13,575 bases of DNA from NCBI GenBank assembly GCA_964505555.1, contig CAZDIO010000121.1:1-13575 (forward strand), in the 5' to 3' direction. The notes under the pieces were generated by a model. It saw nothing but the letters and a program-made list of their open reading frames with translations, made no database searches and was not told the origin of the DNA. The translations under genes and the position numbers were made by a program. Source of the DNA: CAZDIO01 sp964505555 (GTDB lineage: Bacteria > Bdellovibrionota_C > UBA2361 > SZUA-149 > CAZDIO01). This document shows positions 1 through 5,829 of this stretch, piece after piece (the first letter of the stretch is position 1; each line of letters starts with the position of its first letter).

Positions 1-26
1 TAAGCGTTTATCGAGCCTTTTTTGAA

Positions 27-112
27 TAACACAGAGTTTCACGGAGTTCCACAGAGTTAAATTCATTAACTTTTTTTCTTCACTCTGTGAGACTCCGTGA
101 AACTCTGTGTTA
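27..112. repeat. Inverted repeat of the CACAGA/CACGGAG type
   Basis: Two 31-bp arms (27-57 and 82-112) are reverse complements with 29 of 31 bases matching, separated by a 24-base AT-rich spacer. The arms carry repeated words of the form CACAGAG, TTTCACGGAG and CACAGAGT. Related words occur in the inverted repeat at 8924-9032, so this looks like a dispersed intergenic family. There is no coding content. It could form a long hairpin in RNA from either strand. Confidence 0.8.
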
Positions 113-143
113 AAATACTTCTTATCTTAATGCCATTCGGGGA

Positions 144-191
144 GTAAAGGTGACAGTTACATTTAAATTTAAATGTAACTGTCACCTTTAC
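144..191. repeat. Perfect 48-bp palindrome
   Basis: The left half (144-167, beginning GTAAAGGTGACAGTTAC) is the exact reverse complement of the right half (168-191), with no spacer. A near-identical half-site lies at 782-802. The 'GGTGACAGTTACATTT' type of sequence resembles REP-like repeats mobilised by Y1/IS200-type transposases. That assignment is from memory of such repeats, and no transposase is present here. It lies downstream of the gene at 250-642 and could also act as its transcript 3' end. Confidence 0.8.
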
Positions 192-249
192 AAGAAGGGA
201 GATCCGCAGGGGTCCCCCCTCGCCTCGAGTTTGTGCGATATTTGTTTGG

Positions 250-642
250 TCATTGAGGTTCCATCACGACCGCAGCTACTGCCAAGATCAACATACTTAA
301 GGCGCTAAAGGAGAACACTAAACCCATTGGAACAGCGAATACTTCGAATAAGTGCTTTTGGCGCTCCTCCCCGATGTTATAAAGATGACGAGGGATTGCG
401 AATCTAAACACAAATCGATCAACCAGAATCGCGCCTATCGTTACTGCAGATATCGACACGAGCCAAAAGGCCACCATGTTGAAGAGTCGATAATCTTCAT
501 AACTACGAAAAGGTTTAGGGCCTGTTATTGCCCAATAAAATCCAAGGACAACCACTCCGATTCCCAGCAGAACTGAGACGAATGGCCCAAATTTGATCAG
601 TATATTTCGAATGTTATTAAAGCGTAGCGATGCATTCGCCAT
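250..642 (-). CDS. Small three-helix membrane protein, uncharacterised
   Basis: Encodes 130 residues and I do not recognise the family. Three hydrophobic stretches, roughly residues 19-39, 54-76 and 99-127, predict an integral inner-membrane protein. A polar loop between helices 2 and 3 contains the acidic/basic run GEERQKHLFE. The ATG start is supported by GAGGTG five bases upstream. The gene stands alone, flanked by a 48-bp palindrome downstream and the related half-site at 782-802 upstream. No catalytic motif is visible and no function can be assigned. It is very likely a real gene because of the ribosome binding site, the clean hydrophobic pattern and the absence of a competing frame of similar quality. 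Confidence 0.75.
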   Translation of the reverse strand: MANASLRFNNIRNILIKFGPFVSVLLGIGVVVLGFYWAITGPKPFRSYEDYRLFNMVAFWLVSISAVTIGAILVDRFVFRFAIPRHLYNIGEERQKHLFEVFAVPMGLVFSFSALSMLILAVAAVVMEPQ

Positions 643-781
643 GTCAACACCTCATTCAAAACCAATAGTTCCTTTAAGAACCCCGCGGATTCTACCCATA
701 TAGTGTTTCTGCTAATCGAGATTCAAGAGCAGAACGCATTATCTAGTTAAACATTTTTTTTAAGCAAACTCCAATAACATC

Positions 782-802
782 GTAAAGGGGACAGTTACAT
801 TT
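782..802 (+). repeat. Half-copy of the 144-191 palindrome
   Basis: These 21 bases match the left arm of the 144-191 palindrome except for one base (GGGGACAG here, GGTGACAG there). The other half is absent, so it may be a decayed or solo REP-like copy. A small GGGTCAA/TTGACCC inverted repeat follows at 831-854. Confidence 0.65.
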
Positions 803-908
803 ACTCCACATTTTCTCGGTGCGGGAGAGGGGGTCAAGTACCTTTTATTGACCCTCCGTAAAAACCGGTTCCCCCCAATCCCTAGTAGCACCTCCTTTTC
901 TTCTCCTT

Positions 909-932
909 GCTAGGAATACCCCTATTCCTAGC
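909..932. terminator. Hairpin overlapping the stop codon of the 932-1276 gene
   Basis: GCTAGGAATA (909-918) pairs perfectly with TATTCCTAGC (923-932) around a CCCC loop. It overlaps the first base of the minus-strand stop codon (932-934). The T-rich stretch (937-943) lies on the plus-strand side, so as an intrinsic terminator it fits plus-strand transcription better. For the minus-strand gene it would be only a structured 3' end. Confidence 0.45.
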
Positions 933-1276
933 TACTTCTTTTTTGCACTCGCTGTTGCGAGTGGCAGTCTGCCAACGACAAATTCCGAGTCGTCACTGTT
1001 TTCAGCAGTTGCGGCGATCTCGTCTCTTCCCTTTTTCTTTTTCTTTGATCTGTTCTTCTTTTCTAGCGTGGTGCGTCGTTTGAGGAGTTTGTAGCCACCA
1101 AATCCGACAACCGCAGCGATCCCCATCATCAAAAAGCCACTTCCTGACCACGCTATGTTTAGGAAGGGGAGCATTGCTTCGGGCCAGAGCACACACAGGC
1201 ACCCTATGACCCCGGTGCCGCCAAGAACTCCTGCAAGAAGGATTCCTTGGGTTTTGTAGTTCGTCTCAACAATCAT
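932..1276 (-). CDS. Small membrane protein with a Lys-rich cytoplasmic tail
   Basis: Encodes 114 residues with no recognised family. Two hydrophobic segments, about residues 11-31 and 43-64, form a helical hairpin. They are followed by a strongly basic stretch (residues 66-84, many Lys/Arg) and a hydrophilic tail ending AKKK. By the positive-inside rule the tail should be cytoplasmic. The ATG has a good GAGGAG site seven bases upstream. It reads as a single gene, with 327 bases separating it from the next gene upstream. The basic tail could contact nucleic acid or lipid headgroups, but that is only inference. No motif gives a function. Confidence 0.7.
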   Translation of the reverse strand: MIVETNYKTQGILLAGVLGGTGVIGCLCVLWPEAMLPFLNIAWSGSGFLMMGIAAVVGFGGYKLLKRRTTLEKKNRSKKKKKGRDEIAATAENSDDSEFVVGRLPLATASAKKK

Positions 1277-1603
1277 CTGCTACTCCTCTGAAAAGAGACA
1301 CCGCTCTACCACCACACAGATGGCAGAAATCACACGCAGGATAAGGAAGTCGATTAAGAATTGAATCGACAACGTGTCTCTTCCCCCTCTGCCCGTTGTT
1401 GACGTCTTGAAGAGCAAACGACAGAACTCTTTTCCAGGCTACGCTTCAAAGAGAGGCTAATCAACGAGAGCGATTTTGTCGGGATCGCAAAAGGTTTTTC
1501 TTATCAGGCAATTTAAGGTTGTTTTAAAAGAGGCGAGTGGCTAGACCGGTAGCGCAGGCAGCGCCACAAACCTCTTTCATCGTAATCGACACGGAAGCTG
1601 CCT
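1277..1603. other. Intergenic stretch with a terminator hairpin at one end
   Basis: These 327 bases between two minus-strand genes contain no convincing ORF. The part next to 1604 holds the hairpin at 1522-1577. The part next to 1276 should hold the promoter of the 932-1276 gene, but I could not pick a clear -35/-10 pair. Confidence 0.5.
1522..1577 (-). terminator. Stem-loop terminator of the Cys-rich gene
   Basis: AAAGAGG (1527-1533) pairs with CCTCTTT (1571-1577), and inside it GTGGC (1537-1541) pairs with GCCAC (1563-1567) across a 3/3 internal loop. Smaller GC-rich pairings lie within. Read on the minus strand, the stem ends in CCTCTTTTAAAAC, which gives a short U-run, 27 bases after the TGA of the gene ending at 1604. 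This fits an intrinsic terminator, though the U-run is only four bases. Confidence 0.5.
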
Positions 1604-1870
1604 TCAGCAAATGACTGATTCGACCTGTCCATCACCGTTTGAGGAGATTACTTCGGAGTTGCCTTGATCTGCGGGCATTTCCTCGTTCACAAGCCTATTG
1701 TGCACTTCGAGAATCTTGAGTTGGGTGGATTCGGAAATTCTGCAATCTCCGCAGGTATCTCCTATGCCACATGGGATGAAGCGCCCGCAGCATCCGTTTA
1801 TTGCCCGGCAATATGGCTCTTTTTGTAAAAGCGCCTCCACCGGGTCGATTTCTCTAAGATCTTTTGACAT
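1604..1870 (-). CDS. Small Cys-rich protein, possible metal site
   Basis: Encodes 88 residues with no signal peptide, so probably cytoplasmic. Six cysteines cluster as C21-x5-C27-C28-x5-C34-x5-C40-x2-C43, and a lone Cys88 is the last residue. The spacing suggests a zinc or iron-sulphur site, but I do not recognise the family. The cluster is followed by a short predicted helix (about 49-64) and a polar tail. The ATG has AAAGGAG seven to eight bases upstream, a strong ribosome binding site. The gene is followed by the stem-loop at 1522-1577. An antisense reading frame of 151 codons overlaps it but has low-complexity content and no ribosome binding site. Function is unknown, and a redox or metal-sensing role is only a guess. 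Confidence 0.75.
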   Translation of the reverse strand: MSKDLREIDPVEALLQKEPYCRAINGCCGRFIPCGIGDTCGDCRISESTQLKILEVHNRLVNEEMPADQGNSEVISSNGDGQVESVIC

Positions 1871-1945
1871 GCCCCCGCTCCTTTCCCGGCAAATCCTCAG
1901 ACGAGTGCGTCCTTACATAGAACCGTTTCCACTCGTCCTCGAAAA

Positions 1946-1968
1946 TGTAGGTTTCATTAAGACCTACA
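1946..1968. promoter_or_regulatory. Dyad upstream of the Cys-rich gene
   Basis: TGTAGGT (1946-1952) is inverted as ACCTACA (1962-1968) with a 9-base spacer, about 75 bases upstream of the start at 1870. The size and spacing suit an operator or a small hairpin in the 5' leader. There is no further support. Confidence 0.3.
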
Positions 1969-2087
1969 CTTTCCAGAGATGGAAACATCTTTTTTACTTG
2001 AGACAATTTTCAAAGAACTTCCTGAGAGAAATGGAGAGGACTATAGTATGGGTTTATAAAAAAAAAGCAACGAAGCTTATCGTTTTT

Positions 2088-2309
2088 TCATTGCCCTCTA
2101 ATCGTAGTAGCGTCAATTACCCCATCAGTTCTAATCTGAATATGCACCTCTAGGGGTCGACAGCAGATTTCACAATCATATTCGAAGTGCTGCTCCGCGT
2201 TGGCACCGCGGTCGATAGGAATTTCAAAAACTTCATTACAAAATTGGCATTGAATTTGGGCCGTAGTTTGTAATGAGACCAACCGTTTTTTTGGTTTTTT
2301 AGGACGCAT
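2088..2309 (-). CDS. CPXCG-motif Cys-rich family protein (variant motif)
   Basis: Encodes 73 residues. The layout C21-QFC24 ... FEYDCEICCRPLEVHIQI is that of the small 'CPXCG motif-containing cysteine-rich protein' family. The first Cys pair is C21/C24 and the second is C46/C49 plus C50, followed by the family's 'RP-x-x-V' strand. The first motif here is CQFC instead of the usual CPYC/CPxC, so the namesake proline is missing while both cysteines are kept. The N-terminus is basic (RPKKPKKR) and lacks a signal peptide, so the protein is cytosolic. A zinc ribbon is the likely fold, but function is unknown even in the family. No normal Shine-Dalgarno is visible. Instead a hairpin (2310-2353) ends directly at the ATG. 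It lies 52 bases after the cupin gene and may share its transcript. Confidence 0.8.
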   Translation of the reverse strand: MRPKKPKKRLVSLQTTAQIQCQFCNEVFEIPIDRGANAEQHFEYDCEICCRPLEVHIQIRTDGVIDATTIRGQ

Positions 2310-2353
2310 ACGGGCACTGCTTACTTGTCGTTTTCAATATAAACAGTACCCGT
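2310..2353 (-). promoter_or_regulatory. Hairpin abutting the start codon of the CPXCG gene
   Basis: ACGGGCACTG (2310-2319) and CAGTACCCGT (2344-2353) are inverted with one mismatch. In the minus-strand RNA that position is a G-U wobble, giving a 10-bp stem around a 24-nt loop. The stem occupies the nine or so bases directly before the ATG at 2309, where a ribosome binding site would be. It could end the cupin message (no U-tract follows) or gate translation of the downstream gene. Confidence 0.45.
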
Positions 2354-2361
2354 GGGTAACA

Positions 2362-2724
2362 TTACTTCTTAAGTTCTGTTACAAGCAATTTAACTTCAGA
2401 GGTCCCAGTGTTTTCAGCCCAATGGGTCTCTGCAGGAATCCAAACAACTTGTTTCTCCTGAAGAGCGATCTCTTCAGAGCCAGCATTTGGTTTAGAAATT
2501 TTAAGCTTTCCAGCCTCAAGCACCGTAACGAAGTGCTCGGGATGTGAATGTTCTGGAATTTTGTCTCCAGGCTTAAAGGTAACTTCCATTACTCGAACTT
2601 TTTCGTTCTCAAATAAAAGTTTATACTGATCAGGAGCTACTTTGAGAGGATCGTTTCCGGCAAATGCAGCATTAACAAAAAAAATAGAAGCAAGTAGTGT
2701 ACAACTGATGAATGTCTTTTTCAT
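2362..2724 (-). CDS. Secreted small single-domain cupin protein
   Basis: Encodes 120 residues. A typical Sec signal peptide (about 1-22, ending AFA before GN) places it in the periplasm. Cupin motif 1 appears as G53-x5-H59-S-H61 ... E70-A-G72, and motif 2 as WIPAETHWAEN with H101 and N105. Together H59, H61 and H101 can form the usual metal-binding set. The motif-1 glutamate is displaced (E63 or E70 rather than the usual position), so the metal set may differ. The size matches a minimal one-domain cupin. Such proteins bind small ligands or act as dioxygenases, isomerases or sensors, and the substrate cannot be read here. AGGAG lies seven to eight bases before the ATG, and a good sigma-70 promoter is at 2764-2792. 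The CPXCG gene follows 52 bases downstream. Confidence 0.85.
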   Translation of the reverse strand: MKKTFISCTLLASIFFVNAAFAGNDPLKVAPDQYKLLFENEKVRVMEVTFKPGDKIPEHSHPEHFVTVLEAGKLKISKPNAGSEEIALQEKQVVWIPAETHWAENTGTSEVKLLVTELKK

Positions 2725-2763
2725 AGAGAATCTCCTAAGAAAATATTATAAAAATATGGATAA

Positions 2764-2792
2764 AATATACCGGCTGCATAACAGAGCGTCAA
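2764..2792 (-). promoter_or_regulatory. Sigma-70-type promoter of the cupin gene
   Basis: On the minus strand, TTGACG (2792-2787) and TATATT (2769-2764) are separated by exactly 17 bases, each matching the consensus at five of six positions. Transcription would start about 30 bases before the ATG at 2724, leaving room for the AGGAG site. Confidence 0.6.
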
Positions 2793-2869
2793 CATAACGC
2801 TGGTTTTATGGGAGATAACTTCTAGCGTAGACAAGAAGAGTTTAAATTTGATACCGTATTCATATTATT

Positions 2870-3499
2870 ATGAACGAGGAGACGATCCGTAGGCAGAGCT
2901 CTTTTTTTGTAACACTTGTTGTTACAGTTCTTTTGCTATTTTTATCTAGCTGCGCTCCTGTTCAAGGCTACGGTGGCCCAAAACTTCCTGACGATCAGGT
3001 ATCCTATCTTTTTTTATCGTATGACTCAGATGAGGTGGCGGTTGATGATGCTGAGGTAAATGGGATCTCTTTTGGCGCTGCGGGAGTAAGTATCCTTCCA
3101 GGAGAACATCGATTTAGTCTCGATGTCGCACTCAAAGAGCCACCCGATAACTGTTATGCTTATCCGAAATATGATTACTATAACTTCAACAAGTGCAAGA
3201 AAAAAAAAGATGAGTACTGCAACTGTTTTGATTTTTTAGAGGTCAGACAACGTTGCTATCGTCAGGTGCGAGATGGATCTTGTCGGGGAGAGGTTCAGAC
3301 CCGGGCGGGAAATCAATACGATCTTCATCTTACCAAAGATTATCGAGATGCATCGCTCTCTATCTATGAACGTGGAGCTCGTCGTGGTGCGGGAGAGGGG
3401 AGTTGCTCTATGGGAGGTCAGCGGACCGAAACAGAGGATTCATACGTTGGAACAGGCCAGTCTACTGCGTATCAGCATGGGATAACTAGTTGCTATTAG
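2870..3499 (+). CDS. Cys-containing lipoprotein, homologue of the 9075-9569 protein
   Basis: Encodes 209 residues. A hydrophobic segment (12-25) leads into the lipobox LSSC with Cys28 as the lipidation site. The mature part begins with GYGGPKLP and VSYLF and then has SILPGEH (residues 75-80), a pattern typical of small envelope lipoproteins of unknown function. A Tyr/Cys/Lys-rich insert (about 92-121) precedes the CYRQVRDGSCRG segment and a Gly/Ser-rich tail ending in Cys. The same order of motifs occurs in the 164-residue lipoprotein at 9075-9569, so the two are paralogues; this one has the insert and a longer tail. No Shine-Dalgarno precedes the ATG, and no other in-frame start fits, so translation may be weak or leaderless. 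The upstream neighbour is divergent (cupin). Function is unknown. Confidence 0.8.
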   Translation: MNEETIRRQSSFFVTLVVTVLLLFLSSCAPVQGYGGPKLPDDQVSYLFLSYDSDEVAVDDAEVNGISFGAAGVSILPGEHRFSLDVALKEPPDNCYAYPKYDYYNFNKCKKKKDEYCNCFDFLEVRQRCYRQVRDGSCRGEVQTRAGNQYDLHLTKDYRDASLSIYERGARRGAGEGSCSMGGQRTETEDSYVGTGQSTAYQHGITSCY

Positions 3500-3644
3500 T
3501 GGAAAATTCAACAGCTTCTCTTCGGCGAAAATTCTCGTTTGGAGCGAAGTCGAATTTGCTTTCAAAGTACGGCACCTAGAGAATTTTAATTGTATAGAGT
3601 AGAATAAAATAGCTGTGGTGGCCAAGTCCCGGAAAGGAGTTGTC

Positions 3645-3980
3645 ATGGGATGGTGGCAGAGATACAAAATAAGGTTTAGTGGTGTCTTGACTATTGTTGT
3701 CGCAATCGCCGCGCTGTTGGAGTGGTTTTGGCTGTACTATGCTTGGGAAGTTAGTACTGCCGCAGCTATCAGCGTCCGGTTGGAAGTTGCGAAAACATGG
3801 TCAATAATTGCTTGTGTTGGTTGGATTTGTTGTACATTTTCAAGAACACAGAGCGATGAGATGCCGCGCTGCACAAAACCGAAATGTGGCTATAATTTGA
3901 CAGGAAACACTAGTGGCTGCTGTCCAGAGTGTGGAACGCCTTGCGGTAAAGGTGTTGGTCATGATCAGGTTACAAGTTAA
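3645..3980 (+). CDS. Two-helix membrane protein with C-terminal zinc ribbon
   Basis: Encodes 111 residues from the ATG at 3645, which has AAGGAG (3634-3639) five bases upstream. An upstream in-frame GTG at 3615 has no such site. Two membrane segments (about 12-34 and 51-64) are followed by a cytoplasmic C-terminal zinc ribbon: C76-x4-C81-GYNLTGNTSG-C-C93-PE-C96. The 'CGY(D/N)LTGN.SG.CPECG' tail is a form I associate with many membrane proteins of Planctomycetes and relatives, where the first pair is normally CxxC; here it is C-x4-C. Extra cysteines (92 and 100) surround it. The gene follows the lipoprotein at 145 bases, so cotranscription is possible but not evident. Function is unknown. Confidence 0.8.
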   Translation: MGWWQRYKIRFSGVLTIVVAIAALLEWFWLYYAWEVSTAAAISVRLEVAKTWSIIACVGWICCTFSRTQSDEMPRCTKPKCGYNLTGNTSGCCPECGTPCGKGVGHDQVTS

Positions 3981-4050
3981 CAGGGTGCTCCACCACAGCA
4001 CTTGATATCTAAATTTCTTCAAAAAGAAGGAGCTTGAAGAACCTCACCTT

Positions 4051-4091
4051 AAATAAATAAAGTGACTCCCCCTGCTTTTATTGATTTTTTT
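4051..4091 (+). terminator. AT-rich terminator-like hairpin
   Basis: AAATAAATAAAG (4051-4062) can pair with the CTTTTATTGATTT stretch (4075-4087) with small irregularities, around a C-rich loop, and is followed by a T-run to 4091. It lies 70 bases after the stop codon of the zinc-ribbon gene. A weak GTGCT/AGCAC stem is nearer the stop (about 3993-4009). The stem is AT-rich, so confidence is modest. Confidence 0.35.
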
Positions 4092-4211
4092 AGTTATTAA
4101 TGATAGGGCAGGTGTATTTTACAGATTAATTAACTCAGTAGTTCTTTTTAGTTCTATTACTATCAGTAGCGAGCCTTTATCTTAGGCCATTTGACATAAG
4201 GAGCAGTGCAT

Positions 4212-4454
4212 ATGAATCAAACGGTTTCAAAACGTAAAAGTAAACAACTACGTGTTTCACCTATACTTCGTGGGCTAGTTATGGTTATTTGCTTAACAGT
4301 TGGGATTTTAGCAGGGCCAAGCGAATCTTACGCGTTTAGTTATATCAATTGGGTGCGCGCGTGTAATATCGCATTCAACGTCTGTGACACTGGAGCAGAC
4401 CTCGCGGCAGCCCAGGCATGCACTTTATACCTTGAATATTGCACTGCCCATTAA
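4212..4454 (+). CDS. Tiny secreted peptide with CX6C-x11-CX6C motif
   Basis: Encodes 80 residues from the ATG at 4212. AAGGAG (4198-4203) is eight bases upstream of it; the alternative GTG at 4206 would be only two bases away. A basic N-region (KRKSKQLR) and hydrophobic core (about 20-34) end in SYA before F42, a plausible signal-peptidase I site. The mature peptide would be about 39 residues with four cysteines: C51-x6-C58-x11-C70-x6-C77, the last pair preceded by AAAQA. The spacing suits two short helices stapled by disulphides. The same pattern closes the next protein (4790-5599), including AC, AAAxAC-T and E-x-C. I recognise no named family. The mature size is in the range of signalling, toxin or inhibitor peptides, but no immunity or processing gene is visible. 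Confidence 0.75.
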   Translation: MNQTVSKRKSKQLRVSPILRGLVMVICLTVGILAGPSESYAFSYINWVRACNIAFNVCDTGADLAAAQACTLYLEYCTAH

Positions 4455-4789
4455 ACTAGTCCCAAGCAGACTTTCAGTAGGAACCTGAGTTACTCAAGGA
4501 TCGCTCAACGTTCCTGATGTATGGTTCTTTCGTATCTCTTTCTCCGGGTATTCGGGATAACCCTCCTTTTGATGAGTTGCGTCTTTTCCTCTCGCCATTC
4601 TTTCAAAGGAGGGGTCGAATAAGAAGTATAAGAAAAGGTTCAGTATTTACGCGAGAAAGGAGACGCGGATGCAAGCTTATGTTCGTTCACCACCTTAAGG
4701 TGGTTCAAGTCGTTCACTCACATCCCAAATAACGTTTTTTTTTGATTTCATGTCTGCTTCCCACAAAGGAAGCTAGAGGAGTTTCAACA
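4455..4789. other. Leader region between the two CX6C genes
   Basis: These 335 bases separate the tiny peptide gene from its larger relative. They hold a very short ORF and a 16-bp palindrome (4669-4704), a nine-base T-run (4735-4743) and, earlier, an imperfect AGGAAC/GTTCCT inverted repeat (about 4479-4515) that may close the upstream transcript. A 71-codon frame from 4517 has no ribosome binding site and looks spurious. Confidence 0.5.
4669..4704 (+). promoter_or_regulatory. Possible nine-codon leader ORF overlapping a palindrome
   Basis: AAGGAG (4657-4662) sits six bases before ATG 4669, which opens a frame of nine codons (MQAYVRSPP) ending in TAA at 4696-4698. The stop lies inside the perfect 16-bp palindrome ACCACCTTAAGGTGGT (4689-4704), and a T9 run follows at 4735-4743, about 47 bases before the next start codon. 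The arrangement resembles a leader-peptide or attenuation region, but the palindrome has no loop and the T-run is 30 bases away. It could equally be an operator. Confidence 0.35.
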
Positions 4790-5599
4790 ATGGAACGTAT
4801 TTTCAAAAGTACCAAGACCCTTGGAGTTATGGTCGCAATCGCATTTTTTGCAACCACGGCGTTTGCCGAAAATCGGTCGCCACAACCGCAATCCCAGGAT
4901 TCAGTGTCGAAGGCTGTATCGCAGCGGCTCGTGAGCTTGGTGCGAAGCGGTGTTCGGATGGACGGCAAGGACAGCTACCTGGCGAAGGAAGCCGCCGGCG
5001 GCGGAGAGGTCACCATTACGAACACCGTCGAGTCACGCGCCTGGATCATCGAGCTGACGGACGAGGATGGCAACTTTGCCGAACTCACTCTCACACGGGA
5101 GACCGGCGAGCTGCCATGGTCCTTCAGTGCGATGATGTACAACGGCGAAGAAATCACGGCGCCCACGCAATCCGACGAAACGGTCCTGATCGGACTCGGC
5201 AATTTTCCGGTCTATAAGAAGGCCGGACTAGCCCATGCCATGCTTCTTGGAGAAGTGGTGAGCCAATCCGACCAAGCGGAACGTGAAGTGGCCGAGACGG
5301 ATATATCCGACGCAATGGTGCCCGGCTCGATCTCCGGAACGGTAGCTGGCGTTACGATCTTGCTTTCGGCTGATGGGCAACCTGTCATCAGCATCTTCAA
5401 CGCGCGCCTTGCGGAGATCGGATTCATCACCACTCTTGACGGTTTCGAAGGTGGTGTGGCCACGGTCAATGCTGACAGCGCGCATACGCTCGCGTGCAAG
5501 AGACTGCTTGACATCTGTCTCAACTCCAAAGACGATCAAGCCGCAGCTATCGCCTGCACATCGGTGGTTGAGCACTGTCCGAACTTCATTCCGCAGTAG
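4790..5599 (+). CDS. Secreted GC-rich protein with C-terminal CX6C-x12-CX6C motif
   Basis: Encodes 269 residues from the ATG at 4790 (GAGGAG at 4776-4781, eight bases upstream). The signal peptide spans 1-26 and ends AFA before EN. The central part (about 72-225) alternates short strands and Gly/Asp turns, such as WIIELTDEDGNFAELTL and AGVTILLSADGQPVISI, suggesting a beta-rich domain, but no family is recognised. The only cysteines are four at the end: C236-x6-C243-x12-C256-x6-C263, preceded and spaced as in the 80-residue peptide at 4212. The body is strikingly GC-rich (41 G/C in 4981-5040 alone) against AT-rich flanks, while the signal-peptide part is nearer the local composition. This suggests a recently acquired body or whole gene. 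A GC-rich hairpin follows at 5629-5657. Function is unknown; it is presumably exported with a disulphide-bonded tail. Confidence 0.85.
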   Translation: MERIFKSTKTLGVMVAIAFFATTAFAENRSPQPQSQDSVSKAVSQRLVSLVRSGVRMDGKDSYLAKEAAGGGEVTITNTVESRAWIIELTDEDGNFAELTLTRETGELPWSFSAMMYNGEEITAPTQSDETVLIGLGNFPVYKKAGLAHAMLLGEVVSQSDQAEREVAETDISDAMVPGSISGTVAGVTILLSADGQPVISIFNARLAEIGFITTLDGFEGGVATVNADSAHTLACKRLLDICLNSKDDQAAAIACTSVVEHCPNFIPQ

Positions 5600-5628
5600 T
5601 CTCGCGAGAAGATTCGGATAGAATTATG

Positions 5629-5657
5629 GGGGGCCGGCAAGCTGTACGCCGGTCCCC
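5629..5657 (+). terminator. GC-rich hairpin after the island gene
   Basis: GGGGGCCGGC (5629-5638) pairs with GCCGGTCCCC (5648-5657) with one G-U wobble, around a nine-base loop, 29 bases after the stop codon. Only a weak T-containing stretch (TATCTCTT) follows. It is probably the transcript end of the 4790 gene, and its composition matches that gene rather than the surroundings. Confidence 0.6.
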
Positions 5658-5829
5658 TATCTCTTCCCAAAATGAGGTTCTCGATAGAAGGTGGAATGTT
5701 CGACCCCAACTTTGTCTTAATTAAGATCTTGGGATTTTAACTTTTATGCAAAACTATCTTTGAAGAGTAAACCGAGGCTAAATGACCATTCTTAAAACTC
5801 TTTACGATCATGTAATGTGAATCGCTCAC

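Noticed and set aside
1698..2153. 151-codon plus-strand frame over the Cys-rich gene and its upstream region
   Set aside because: It overlaps the 1604-1870 gene antisense, has no ribosome binding site and no recognisable domain, while the minus-strand gene has a strong site and a terminator.
4517..4732. 71-codon plus-strand frame between the two CX6C genes
   Set aside because: No Shine-Dalgarno, no domain, and a composition like noncoding sequence; a better-supported nine-codon leader lies in another frame.
5228..5575. Long antisense frames inside the GC-rich island
   Set aside because: High GC lowers stop-codon density and creates spurious frames; none has a ribosome binding site or known motif.
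4212..5599. Complete bacteriocin operon
   Set aside because: The small secreted Cys peptide is suggestive, but there is no double-glycine leader, modifying enzyme, ABC transporter or immunity gene nearby.
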